Part shown: piece by piece, positions 40,955 to 51,414 of the stretch | How positions within the stretch are numbered: the stretch's first letter is position 1 | How the letters are laid out: each line of letters opens with the position of its first letter | Assembly: GCA_030581615.1 (NCBI GenBank) | Contig: JAKTTT010000095.1 | Span: 1-51,911 of the forward strand | Length of the DNA stretch: 51,911 bases | Origin: Alloascoidea africana | Lineage: Eukaryota > Ascomycota > Alloascoideomycetes > Alloascoideales > Alloascoideaceae | Direction: 5' to 3' | Program-made: the position numbers and the translations under genes | The notes under the pieces: generated by a model | Seen by the model: only the letters and a program-made list of their open reading frames with translations | What the model was told of the DNA's origin: nothing | Database searches by the model: none

Positions 40955-43113
40955 ATGTCTACCGATGTGATCAGGGTGGTTGTGTGTGGAGATGAAGGCA
41001 TGTTTAAGTCGTTCCCACATATAATGGCACTTTTCTAACACATTCTTTCAACACTTAGGCGTTGGAAAATCAAGGTACTTTTAGATGCCCAGAAATTCCA
41101 TAGGACAATGGAGACTAACTGACCGGATCAAGTCTGATTACCAGTCTTGTAAAGGACACTTTTGTGCCAAATATACAACGGGTTCTTCCCCCTATAACAA
41201 TTCCCCGCGATTTTTCATCGTCCCCGGAGTCGCTGTCTTCACTTTCAACGGTTCTGGTCGATACGCTCTCAAGTGACATGCCCACTTTGCAGAAAGAGAT
41301 CAGGAGAGCAAATGTGATCTGGCTGGTATATTCAGACCATTTCTCTTACGAAAGAATATCCCTTTATTGGATGATGCTTTTCCGATCTCTGGGTGTTAAT
41401 GTAAGATTTTTGTTCGATAAGCGTTGGCTTTGATCAATTACTAAACCTGGTACAGCTACCTGTGGTTCTATGTGCAAACAAGTCGGACCTGACGCCGGCC
41501 AACGAGGTTAATTATGTTATAACTGAAGAGTTTATTACAATGCTAAAGGAGTATAAAGAGATTGAGTCTTGTATTCGCTGTAGTGCCAAGGAACATTACA
41601 ACGTGAACCAGGCTTTTTATCTATGTCAGCGCGCAGTAACGCACCCTCTCTCACCATTATACGACTCAAAAGAAGGAAAACTGAAACCAGCAGCGGTTGC
41701 AGCTCTAGAACGAATATTCTGTAAGTCTGTTTTATTAATTCAGATGCTGTTGGAATACATAACCGGACTAACTTTGTTTCCTGTATAGTTCTCTCTGATA
41801 AAGATCAAGATGGCTATTTGAACGATCATGAACTCTTAGAACTGCAACTTAGGTGTTTTGGAAAGGGACTGGATACCGTTGACTTGGTTGAGATCAAGTC
41901 AATGCTACTAAAATTGAATTCAAGCACCATTAGCGAAAGAGGCATCTCAAAGCAAGGATTCATTCTGCTAAATAAGAAGTTTGCTGAAAAGGGAAGACAT
42001 GAAACTACCTGGGGAATTCTGAGAAAGTTTCATTACACTGACTCGCTTTCCCTGAGGGACGATTTGCTACACCCTAAGCTAGGCGTTTACTCGAACTCGA
42101 GTGTCGAGCTAAGTCCTGTTGGTTATAGATTTCTAGTCGATCTTTTTCTACTTTTTGATAAGGATAACGATGGTGGATTAAATGAAGAAGAACTGGAAAA
42201 TCTGTTCCAACCCACCCCTGGGATTCCAAAGTTATGGCAAGACTCAAATTTCCCACAGATTACAGTTAGGAGTGAGATGGGACACATTACTTTACAGGGC
42301 TGGCTTGCCCAGTGGAGTATGACAACTTTCCTCGAATTCAAAACGTCGCTGGCATACCTTGCTTATCTCGGTTTTGAATCAAAGTCTGGATCAACGGTTG
42401 ACGCTCTGAAAGTCACAAAACCACGAAGAGTGAGAAGAAGGAACGGAAAACCCTATCGAGCGCCCGTAACAGATCGCACCGTTTTCAACTGTTTTGTGAT
42501 TGGCGCAAGCCACAGCGGAAAGTCGTCGCTACTAGATTCGTTCCTGAACCTGCCGTTTAATGAAACCTATTGCCCTTCTATAAAATCGAGGATGGTTGTT
42601 AACAGCGTCGAGATGAGAGGCGGTAAACAATGCTACCTCATTTTAGAAGAGCTCGGTGAGCTTGAGCCAGCAATTTTGGAAAATCAGGCCAAGTTGGATG
42701 AATGTGATGTTCTTTGCTATATGTACGATTCCTCTGACCCAGAGAGTTTTGGATATTTGGTAGAGCTGAGAGAAAAATACCCCCATTTAGATCAACTACC
42801 AGCCGTTTTTGTTGCATCAAAGGCCGATCTTGACCGGCAACAACAGAGATGTTCGCTTCAACCAGATGTGTATACCAGAGAGCTGTTTGTTCCGCCGCCC
42901 TTGCATGTCTCCGTCAAATGGGCGACTTCTTTAAATGAACTGTTTGTTCAGATAACGGAAGCAGCTCAGGCTCCAAGTGCTTTTACTCCAAATGTGGAAC
43001 CTGAGCCTGAGCAGACCACGGTCTCGCCAATTATTCTTGCAAGCTCAGCGGTTGGTCTGATGGGCCTAATGGCAATATGGATATGGGGAAACTCTCTTCA
43101 ACATACTTTATAA
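40955..43113 (+). CDS. GEM1: Mitochondrial Rho GTPase Gem1 (Miro), five exons
   Basis: Exons are 40955-40997, 41059-41074, 41133-41400, 41456-41720 and 41789-43113, for 638 residues (662 in S. cerevisiae). The P-loop GDEGVGKSS (12-20) is spread over the first three exons, one of them only 16 nt. Intron 1 must start GCATGT (GC-AG type), with a TCTAACAC branch. The others start GTACTT, GTAAGA and GTAAGT and have CTAA branch sites. The first GTPase domain ends near 175 (CANKSDL). EF-hands follow ([12 protein letters not shown] at 201-212; [12 protein letters not shown]). The second GTPase domain has [11 protein letters not shown] and a C-terminal tail anchor ([21 protein letters not shown]). Gem1 sits in the outer mitochondrial membrane, regulates ERMES contact sites and mitochondrial inheritance. 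Confidence 0.94.
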
Positions 43114-43617
43114 ATGCTTATTCAATGCGTTTTTAAGTTTACTCTAATTTACGATCTTATTTCTTTTTCCTCGTTTGAATTCCATTCTGTTTTCATGCTT
43201 TCACCAATGAATCTATGGAATAAGATTCTGGCCTTCGGGTGGGTCGATGTATTTTTGGGAAGTACTTGCAAAATGAAGCAAAATCACAGTGCAGTCTATC
43301 ATGTACACTACACGTCTATTTATCCTAATTTGATCCGAAAAAAATTCAATGATAAAAAGCCTCATGAGCGCCAACTGCCAACTTGCCCCAGCAAGTAACA
43401 ACATTTGTCGTAAGCGCTCTAGACACCAAACAGCCTTTTGTATGGAATTGCAATAAGCTGATCTACGGAATATCCAAAGTTCCGGGTAACGTCCTACTAT
43501 TCCTAGTAACCTCATGCAATGTTGATGTCACGTGCTTAAATGACTAGCAAAAAGTTGGCTCTTCAGTGAGGTTCATTTTCACAATCAACCAGAAGTTTTG
43601 ATAGAAGAGATTACGAT
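43114..43617. other. Intergenic, 504 bp, GEM1 3' side and AIM23 promoter
   Basis: No coding sequence recognised. A small hairpin ACTTGC-CCCA-GCAAGT lies near 43380, and a Cbf1-type box is annotated separately. Confidence 0.5.
43527..43534 (+). promoter_or_regulatory. Cbf1-type site GTCACGTG upstream of AIM23
   Basis: A perfect RTCACRTG word 84 bp before the AIM23 start. Cbf1-like bHLH proteins use this site, and in several yeasts they control respiratory and mitochondrial genes, which would suit AIM23. It is a single 8-mer, so the evidence is modest. Confidence 0.4.
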
Positions 43618-44703
43618 ATGTCGCTAAATCCTGTTCTTAGGATCACTAGAGTTGGCATACAACAATTACCGCGCACATGTTTGGGACTTCAGTGTTGCTT
43701 TCGAATAGATCCTCAGGAGGTTAAAACTTGGGGTCACCCTTGTACCAGTGGGCTGTTGAAAAGAAAGTATCATGATATACGCAATCGAGATTCACAAAGG
43801 GATATTCGCTTTATAGACATATATGATTATGGACAAGTTACGCGAGAGTCCATTGAGCAACTTCAGGACTTGCAACGGACGGTGAAGGTTATTAATCGGA
43901 ACGGGAAAATGGAAGGGAACAAGGTACTAAGAGACATACTCCAGTCAATAGATCCACGAAAAGACGATGTAGACGTTGTCAACTTTACAAAGGGAGATGG
44001 GGGCATTCCTATAGTCAAACTAATTGAAAGAGACGATACGGGTCTGAGTAGGCTGAACATCGCAATGAGGCCTAGGCTTAACCCGTCACAGGTGACTAAA
44101 AATGTCAAAATATCATGGACAATCTCTAAATCGGATTTAACAAACCAAAAGGCTAACGAGATTGGCTCTTTACTGAAAAAAGGCTATACCGTTTTATTAT
44201 GCTGCGACTCCAAAGAAGTATTGGCGAAAAAGAATTGGGATGAAGAAATAGAAAAGAAGCTAGTGGCTGAAAAGAATGAAGATGCCGATTCCGAAGAAAT
44301 GTATTTCATGAGACCAAAAATCAGTGATTTGGAAGAGTTACGACGACAAAGGTTGTTGGAAGAAGTCCAGCATTTGGCCAAGGAGCTTGGGGGCACTCCC
44401 GAAAGCCACCCAATGGGAACTCTTTCAGGAAGGATGGTTCTCAAATACTCAGGGAAGGTAGATGAGAAAGCTGCCGAGAAAATGAAACTACGTGACGAGA
44501 AAAAGCGAATGAGGGCTGAAAAACAAAAGATCAGGGAGGCTAAGCAACAGCAAAGAGTTGCCGAAAAAGCTCAGCAGGATAGGAAGATGAGCCAGGAAAG
44601 GAAAAGAAATCAGGATAGAGAACGCGATAAGGGGAAACGGAATTCTAAGCAGCGTGAGAATTCTTTTCGGGTTCGTCTTAGCGATTTCAGCCGTCGAGAA
44701 TAG
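43618..44703 (+). CDS. AIM23: Mitochondrial translation initiation factor 3 (Aim23)
   Basis: 361 residues (356 in S. cerevisiae). The N-terminus is basic and lacks acids for about 30 residues (mitochondrial import). An IF3-like N-terminal segment follows (IDIYDYGQVTRESIEQLQDL), then a linker and the IF3 C-domain, with VTKNVKISWTISKSDLTNQKANEIGSLLKKGYTVLLCC. The last 90 residues are a highly charged Lys/Arg/Glu/Gln helix, an extension typical of mitochondrial IF3s. Aim23 binds the mitoribosomal small subunit and balances synthesis of mitochondrially encoded subunits. Sequence conservation in this family is low, so the call relies on the overall layout and the KISWTIS region. No intron. Confidence 0.82.
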   Translation: MSLNPVLRITRVGIQQLPRTCLGLQCCFRIDPQEVKTWGHPCTSGLLKRKYHDIRNRDSQRDIRFIDIYDYGQVTRESIEQLQDLQRTVKVINRNGKMEGNKVLRDILQSIDPRKDDVDVVNFTKGDGGIPIVKLIERDDTGLSRLNIAMRPRLNPSQVTKNVKISWTISKSDLTNQKANEIGSLLKKGYTVLLCCDSKEVLAKKNWDEEIEKKLVAEKNEDADSEEMYFMRPKISDLEELRRQRLLEEVQHLAKELGGTPESHPMGTLSGRMVLKYSGKVDEKAAEKMKLRDEKKRMRAEKQKIREAKQQQRVAEKAQQDRKMSQERKRNQDRERDKGKRNSKQRENSFRVRLSDFSRRE

Positions 44704-44836
44704 CGAGACGGAGATAGAATTCTGTAAATAGTAGGTGGATGTTCTAACAACATTACACCTGGTGTCCATCATTTATGTCTGTGGCAAGAAAGATCTTAGC
44801 TCCAGGACCCAGTAATATACACTACGGTGCCATAAA

Positions 44837-46227
44837 ATGAGTACAGATGATCCCTCGGATGGTTCAGAAGTACCACTGTAAGTGTAATTGGTTTTTGTTG
44901 CTATCTTCCTTTGTAATTTGTTTTTTCATCAAGAGCATGACTTGTTACTAATAATGAAGCTAGTCCTGTCACCATCGTGTGCACTATAGCAACATTTCTG
45001 GCCGTGGCTATCTCGCTCAAAACGATTTTCCAGCATGCTAAGAACTATAGAAAGCCCTTTGAACAGAGGTTAATTGTGCGAATTCTGATATTGGTTCCTA
45101 TATTTGCTATTTCCAGCTGGCTCAACATCATCAAGTCAAACATACATTATGTGTTTGAACCAATTCGTGAAATCTACGAAGCGTTTGTGCTGTACACATT
45201 TTTTGCACTTTTAACGAAGTATCTCGGCGGTGAAAGAAACATAATTATAACAACTAGGGGCAGAGTTCCAAAGTCTCATATAATGTGGCCTTTGCAACAT
45301 TTCATGGGGAAAGTTGATATCAGTGACCCTTACACGTTTCTGTGGATAAAGCGCTGCATATTGCAATATACCTGGCTAAAGCCTTTTATTCTTGCGGCAA
45401 CGTCGATAATGGAACTGACAGGAGTGTATAATGCGCCATCCTTATCTCCCTTGTATGGTTATGTTTACATCCAGGTAATCTATAACTTTTCAGTCACACT
45501 ATCTTTATACTCACTGGCGTTATTCTGGTATTGCTTGGTAGACGACTTGAAGCCATACAACCCTTTTTACAAATTTTTATGTGTCAAGCTCATAATTTTT
45601 GCATCCTATTGGCAAGGTTTTATTCTGGCTATACTTGTTTTCTTGGGATGGATTGGAGAAGGTGACTCCTCAGCTGGTTTGATTCAAAATACCCTGATAA
45701 ACCTGGAACTGGTGGGATTTGCGATTTTCCATTCACGAAGTTTCGATTATAAAGAATATTCGCTCGAAGCACTAGGCTTAGAATGTGCCAGAATGCCATT
45801 GAAAACTGCACTACGGGATGCTTTTGGAGTAGTCGACTTAATAATCGATTTCAAAGTAACCTTTTACGGGGAAGATTATGATTACAGAAAGTTTGATACT
45901 GTTGAGTCAATTATTTTGGACCACCCTGAAAGTGGTGCCCGAATGTCCAAGATTGTAAACGGTCTGCGGTATGTAGATGGCGGGAAGAATAAGTATTGGC
46001 TACCGGCAAGTAGCAAACCTAGAAGTCATCAGATTTTCAATTTCCACGCAAAATACGGCAAGTATGGAAGTGTTGGTCCAAGCGTGGTCCCAGACGAAGA
46101 GAGCAACGACTTGTATGATATGGGACCTCGGGGCTTTGATAACGATTTAGACCAGAACATTGAAAAATTATATACTGCTGGGAGAAGACAAGAGTTTGGG
46201 GATTATAACAATCCTGTAATGATATGA
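44837..46227 (+). CDS. TMEM184 / organic solute transporter alpha-like membrane protein, two exons
   Basis: Exon 1 is 44837-44877 (13 codons plus 2 nt) and exon 2 is 44964-46227, for 434 residues. The 86-nt intron starts GTAAGT, has TTACTAAT and ends GCTAG (phase 2). About seven membrane segments cover residues 15-270, with NYRKPFEQRLIVRILILVPIFAISSWL, YEAFVLYTFFALLTKYLGGER, LKPYNPFYKFLCVKLIIFASYWQGF and the following helices, all diagnostic of the Tmem184/OST-alpha family (the yeast relative is YKR051W). The hydrophilic C-terminal 160 residues are likely cytosolic. The function of fungal members is not established; vacuolar or endomembrane location is only inferred from relatives. Confidence 0.88.
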
Positions 46228-46818
46228 GACTGTGGTGTTCGATTTAAAGAGACACGTACAAGATATTTAACATGTGAAATAGTTGCGTTCGTTTACTCTC
46301 TTGATTTAGTTACATATTAAAGAAGCCTTTTTCGGTGTTTGGGTTCCTATAGTTGTTTTAATCAATAAAATTTTCTTCTTTTCTGAGGTTGAGAATTGGG
46401 AAATTGGGAAATTGGCTGTAAAATGTATGACAGATTCAAGTTGCTTACCATGGTTTTGGAAAAGTGATTTACTCTTAATATTCTCTTGATTTATCTCTTT
46501 TGTCGGTTCTTTCAGTACTAGTCTTGGTTAAACACTAAGTTCTATCAATCTACCTGTTATAATTTCTTTTGTAAGCGTGGACGTAAAGAAAGAAAACTAC
46601 TTTAAACGTCAATTCACTTTGAAGAATATAACTCTCTAAATAAGAGGAAATCCCTGGGAACCACATGTAATATGAGAGCTCTATCGTACTCCACATTCCT
46701 GTTCCCCTACCTGAACCCGCCTGGAGAATATTCCCGACATCATATATATAACATGCTCTTCTTCTAGATTAGATAGGTCAGACTTTAGACATACTAGAAT
46801 CGCATCTCCTCTTTACAA
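46228..46818. other. Intergenic, 591 bp, leading into an LTR-element remnant
   Basis: 3' UTR of the TMEM184 gene followed by AT-rich DNA. A GGGAAATTGGGAAATTGG tandem (10-bp unit) lies near 46400. From about 46740 there is a TATATATAAC word and a leader-like stretch ahead of the retroelement coding remnant, which could be what is left of an LTR. Its ends are not definable from one copy. Confidence 0.5.
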
Positions 46819-48340
46819 ATGTACTCCTTCTTGCCGACTATCTTACAAGGGAATCCATCTTACATGGGGGCCGAGCTGAACTTGACCCTTCTTTTCGGTT
46901 TCTGCCTCTTCGTACCCTCGTTAGCCTTTCACCAAATCCTACTATTGAGTATCAAGCGCTTGAAGTTGTCGGTGGCTTCCCTAGCCACCTCAGCAATTTC
47001 GATTTCTCCCCTCTCCGCCTCGTCGGAACAGCAGCCGTGGCTTCAGCTTACCGCTTACTAGACCTATCCCATATCCCGCCCTTTCAAGAGTGGACTGGGG
47101 CGACTTCCTCATACCTCACGACGTTCCGATCCCAGATGTCCTCATCAGCAACCACTGCAGGCGAGATAATGATCTACTGGCTCTCCCTCAAAACCTGGAT
47201 CGCTACCATGGCTAGCATTGTAGTCAAACTCTCCCTACTCCTGTTAGCTACACCGATAGAGACAGTTCCAATGATTGCATACCTCCTACTGGCACACTGG
47301 AAAATGAAAAGAGCGCTTAAAACAGCCAAAAAGAAGGCGAAGCAAGAGGTAAACGTCCAAGTGAACCTTAGCAACAAGTTAGGGAAGAACCTTTCACCTT
47401 TCAAAAACTCCTGCAAATCGTCAACGCCATAATCCCCCCAAGGCTGAACCCACACTCAACCTCGGTGTCCCTAGAGACTACGTCTTTAAACGTATGTCTT
47501 GGAAGGAAAGGGATACCCTTACAGAAGCCACCATTGCCGCGGTGAGACGTGCCGGTCCTTTTGACTTGAACAAATTTTATACGGCGTTTGCAACCAGCGT
47601 CGAAGACGACAGCAATATGCTCGACAGAATCCTTAAAACAAAGATACACAGCATACATGACCTTAAAAAGTTCTTATTAACTCGCCACCAACCAAGATAC
47701 ATCACTGGTAAGAAACAAGAAATGCAACTGCGCAAAGCCAGTAACCTCCCTGCAGGAACGAGCATCTCGCGACTAGAAGCTTCCCTACATAAGTTAAGCA
47801 TCATGCATTACCTGGAACTGGTCGACTGCAAAACCCTTCTCCAATCCCTCAACCTCCACGGCCCACAAAAAGGTTTAAACAATTTTAAAAAGTTCTTACA
47901 CCTAAGCCAGACCTTTGATTTCCCCGAGGTCTGCCACGAAGTCCTCACCAACGAGAAGCTGAGCTTGTTCACCCGAGGAGGCCGGGGACGTACCAAACGC
48001 GAGCCGCGAAGGCAGAAACAACACCTCGTCACACTGGGCGATTCGCTCTCCCTGCCAACACACTCACCAAGCCATCTATTACACCTAAAGTCAATCAAAA
48101 ACCACAGCCAAACACAGTGCGACAATTAATCAAGGTCAACTTCGGCGTTACCAACACGCATGCAACACTACCCATGACGACCTTGATCATGGAAGATGGA
48201 TCTCCACTGCTTGCCATCTGCGATACAGGCGCGAAAATCTCGATTATAAGCGAGGATCTGACGAATTCATTCCCGCAGTTCACCACTATAAACGAAGATA
48301 CAATCCTAAACACCTCCAAACTATTCATTTACTAACCATA
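46819..48340 (+). mobile_element. Fossil LTR retrotransposon, gag and protease region (plus strand)
   Basis: A broken plus-strand element. A gag-like region covers about 46820-48130, with the clearest stretch at 47494-48129 (charged, helical, with a basic GGRGRTKREPRRQKQ end). It is followed by a retroviral-type aspartic protease stretch (about 48120-48335) with the motif ICDTGAKISII. Nothing recognisable as reverse transcriptase or integrase follows; the remnant ends where minus-strand element sequence begins. It carries several breaks and is clearly old. The family is uncertain; a Ty3/gypsy-like or divergent LTR element is most likely. Confidence 0.65.
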
Positions 48341-48344
48341 CACA

Positions 48345-49400
48345 CTCCTTTAAACCTAGCCATTCATGATCGTTCTCGTCCTCCTCGTAGGTATCATCAG
48401 ATCCCTCATCGCTGTCATAACCAGGGTTGACAACGTTCATCTCAGTAGTGGTTGGTAAATCTAGCTTCCCAAAATCGTTCACACGCTTGTCTTCAAGTTC
48501 AGAAAGTAGGTTCACATTATTGGCCTTCCTGACTTTTCTGTAGACCTTCCTTAGTTCATTGTCGTCAGAGATCCACAACAATAATACTTCCTTATCACTG
48601 AAATCAAGAGGTTCTTCCCTTTTCAATGCATGGTGAGCAAGTAACTGAGACGTTTGTTCGTAGAAGTCTGAGGCATGAATTGGCATCGAGTGTTTGGGAC
48701 AAAGCTTGTGGAGCTTGGCTCTAGTCGTTTCCCATGTAGGTCTAGCAGCTCTAAATCCTTTCTCAGCAATGCGATAAGGGTCACAAAATATAGATGCGCC
48801 TTGCTCAATAACTTGTGCATGTCATCCTATTGCTTAGAGTTCGGGTTGGTGGTGCAGCCGCTGTCTAGCAAGCATGGGGTTCTGTATCCGTTGATCACGA
48901 ACGGAACGTTTACCAGCTGTTTGCTGGAGACCGGAAGATCAGATGTTGTACGATTGCCGTCTACATGATTGTTGCTGTAGTTCCTAGAGCGAGAATAACT
49001 GCAGTTGTTCTGGTGGGCCTTGGGATCACGGTTTTGGTGAGGTTCATGCAGGTGCGTGGAGTAGGCTTGTTCAGGGAGCATTCTGGCGGTTAAGAGTTTC
49101 CTGTATGACGACGAACGCACTTGTCCAATTTGCGTGAGTGTTCTCGTTCTGCCTGTGTGAGTTTAGGTAAATGAGTTGAAACAGAATGGGTCATGGCCAC
49201 GTCTCTACCGCTGTCAGTGGTTGGGTGTGTCAAAGGCCTGGACAAGGACAAAGCAGTACAAAGCAGGTGGTTCGGAGGCTTGAAGTTCCGGCATTACAGA
49301 GAGCTTGCGAATGAACATGGGTTTAGTTTGAGTTGCTGTTTGTTGATTCAATGTCTGAGATCTCCAGATTTTGAATACCAGTAAAATGCTCGTCCAATGA
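48345..49400 (-). mobile_element. Fossil LTR retrotransposon piece, protease region (minus strand)
   Basis: A broken minus-strand element lying head-on to the plus-strand fossil. The segment around 48827-49120 contains a retroviral-type protease site, NGYRTPCLLDSGCTTN, after a basic gag-like tail. Downstream on the minus strand (48345-48820) is an acidic, helical pol-like region without a recognisable catalytic motif. The protease motif differs from that of the plus-strand element, so these are two families or two distant lineages. It has several breaks. No LTR was assigned to it. Confidence 0.55.
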
Positions 49401-50147
49401 ACTGGAGACTAGAACAAGCACTGGTAATGAGGGGTGAGCGGGAACAGGAACGAGAACGGAAACAAGGACGAGGAACTTCAGGTACACGGGATCAAACGAA
49501 ACTCGTTACCAAATGTAAGATGAATGCCTGATGTGATTCTCTTTCTCAAGAAGAACAGTTCTCAAAGAGGAGAAAGGCTTCGAGAAGACTTAAAAAGAAC
49601 AAGAACAGTATCGAAAATCGATGATGGTTTGTAAAACTCGGGGAGAATGGCCTCCTCATATAGTGCTTAAAAACTACTAGAATCTATTTAAGCAACTGAA
49701 GGGTTATTAAAATACCGGTTGTAGTCACCGAATGTAAACTAAGACAAGAAAATGACTAAGAGCAAATGTAAGATAGAAAAACCTAAGGAAACCAATCTGA
49801 GGTTAAGAGGATCAATTCTCTTACAAAGTATGTAATAGAACCCCAGGGGACAAGCCCATGGAATGACATAGAGCATTCCATGAGCAAATTTAGTAGTCTC
49901 TGTTAACTTTCTTGGCTTATTTCTATTTATTTATTTTTTACTTTATTTCTGGAATACTCTTCATCCTTGGTACTTTTATTTGCACAGAACTATATAAAGG
50001 AGGGTTTTCTCCTGGATGTAGATAGCTGGAAGCTGGAATAAAAACCTTGTATTTGATGTTGCTGAGAATTTCCTTTCTAATCACTTAGAATCAGAAAAAG
50101 AACAAAAAAATAGCAATCGGACTGAAGGCCATTGTTTTGGCAGAAAT
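49401..50147. other. Repeat-derived, non-coding tract of 747 bp
   Basis: Opens with a purine-rich imperfect repeat of GGAACA/GGAACG units (about 49437-49475). A perfect 9-bp inverted repeat CATGGAATG / CATTCCATG sits at 49857-49882. A TATATAAAGG word near 49990 followed by GGAATAAAAACC near 50036 looks like promoter and poly(A) signals of another LTR, but ends could not be fixed. No host gene is seen. Confidence 0.5.
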
Positions 50148-50333
50148 TGTAAGAATTGTGATTCTTATTAGCAAAATGGCTCAGTATATTGGAAATCAAT
50201 GTAATATTGGGACTGGATCCAAGGATTATAAATAGAACTTCACTTGTACTTTTAGTTTTCTTCTTTAAGCTACTTTACATTAATTCTCTGAGCCATAAAC
50301 TTGAGAGTTGAGGACTGAGATTCTTTTCTCTCA
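50148..50333 (+). repeat. Solo LTR, copy A (186 bp)
   Basis: Begins TGTAAGAATTGTGATTCTTA and ends TTTTCTCTCA, so it has the TG...CA ends of a long terminal repeat. It contains ATAAATAGAAC (TATA-like) and is followed without a gap by a second, diverged copy. Strand is given by the TATA-like word and is an inference. Confidence 0.65.
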
Positions 50334-50527
50334 TGTAAAAATTGTGATTCTTATGAAGAAAGGCTCAGTATATTTAAGAATGGCCTAATAATGAGATCGA
50401 AGCCAAAGAGTACAAATAGAACTTTGTTTGCAATTTTAGTTTTCGTCTTCTTGAGACTACTTGATGCTACTTGATATTAATTTCTGAGTCAAAACCTTGA
50501 GAGTTTAAGACTGAGATTTTTTTGTCA
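50334..50527 (+). repeat. Solo LTR, copy B (194 bp), next to the tRNA gene
   Basis: Begins TGTAAAAATTGTGATTCTTA and ends TTTTTTTGTCA. It shares with copy A the first 20 bases (one mismatch), GGCTCAGTATATT, AAATAGAACTT, TTTTAGTTTTC, CTTGAGAGTT and GACTGAGATT, with small indels between. Both are clearly one family, and the divergence implies separate, old insertions. It ends 7 bp before the mature 5' end of tRNA-Leu, the position where Pol III-targeting elements (Ty3-like) insert. No clear target duplication is seen. Confidence 0.65.
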
Positions 50528-50534
50528 AAAAACG

Positions 50535-50646
50535 GGTTGTTTGGCCGAGTTGGTCTAAGGCGTCCGACTCAAGAGACACAGTTTCTTCACTGTTCAAACG
50601 GTGTTCGGATCTCGAAAGAGGCAAGAGTTCGAATCTCTTAGCAACC
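50535..50646 (+). tRNA. tRNA-Leu (anticodon CAA) with an intron
   Basis: The acceptor stem GGTTGTT pairs with AGCAACC (one G-T wobble). The D-arm GGCCGAGTTGGTCTAAGGCG has the tRNA-Leu A-box. The anticodon stem TCCGA/TCGGA frames the loop with CAA at 50570-50572. An intron of about 30 nt (approximately 50574-50603) follows position 37, as in yeast tRNA-Leu(CAA). The long variable arm (TCTCGAAAGAGG) and T-arm AAGAGTTCGAATCTCTT (B-box GTTCGAATC) complete it. CCA is not fully encoded. A Pol III terminator (T6) follows at 50649-50655. Confidence 0.95.
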
Positions 50647-50648
50647 AT

Positions 50649-50655
50649 CTTTTTT
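50649..50655 (+). terminator. Pol III terminator of tRNA-Leu
   Basis: A run of six T residues begins a few bases after the discriminator base, with a second T-run shortly after (TTTTTATTTTTG context), which is enough to stop RNA polymerase III. Confidence 0.8.
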
Positions 50656-51414
50656 ATTTTTGTCAGCTCCAATGAAGGTTTGTTGGACGTAAAAGCCCCT
50701 TTAAAATATTTTTCTTTGGAATGTCAGATCAATGGTAATAGAGGAGAATTGTCTATGTGCATCCAAACCGGAGAGATAAAAATACCAAAAGATCATATAA
50801 GCATGGAGACGTGTAAATAGTTATACCAGATATGTTTGGATCACTTTCTTGGTTTTATTTGTCGAGAATAAGATAATTCAGGTTGGATATGCCAACACTA
50901 TAACTGCGAGACAGCTACATCTATGTGACTTTTGTAGAAGCAAGTTCAAGTCGGGCAAAAATCAAATCTCAACAGGAATCCTTGATGTTAAAGGTCAGGG
51001 GTAACTTAAAATCGACGCTGAAAGATATTTGCAGATGAGTTGTACCTTGAGAATCTTGACTTTCTGCTTCTCGAGTTTGATATTGAATTTTGGCTCTTCT
51101 TTTTGAGCCTGGAGTTTACATCTTATCAAATTTTGAAGAGTACAAAAAGTATTCTACTGTTTTTTAGCTGGGTGGACGTTCAGCTAAGAGAACTATAGTT
51201 TTCTACTATCTTGACTATTTATTATCCTTCTTTTCCAAGTTTAACAGTCACTGTCCGGGCAAAAAAAATACCAAATCTTATCAGATCGAATCTTTTAAAA
51301 ATTAGAAACACATTTTTCGTGACTTTACAAGCTGTGAACCATGTGTTAATATTCCTTTATTGTGCCGCATCCAAGTTTACCATTGCTTGGCATTGTTGTC
51401 TATGATCTACTAAG
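50656..51414. other. Intergenic, 759 bp, nothing recognised
   Basis: AT-rich sequence without a convincing ORF, repeat or RNA gene on either strand. Confidence 0.5.

Noticed and set aside
48117-48335. Host aspartic protease (pepsin or Ddi1 type)
   Set aside because: The short DTGA stretch follows a gag-like region and lacks the second lobe of pepsins and the flanking domains of Ddi1. A retroelement origin fits better.
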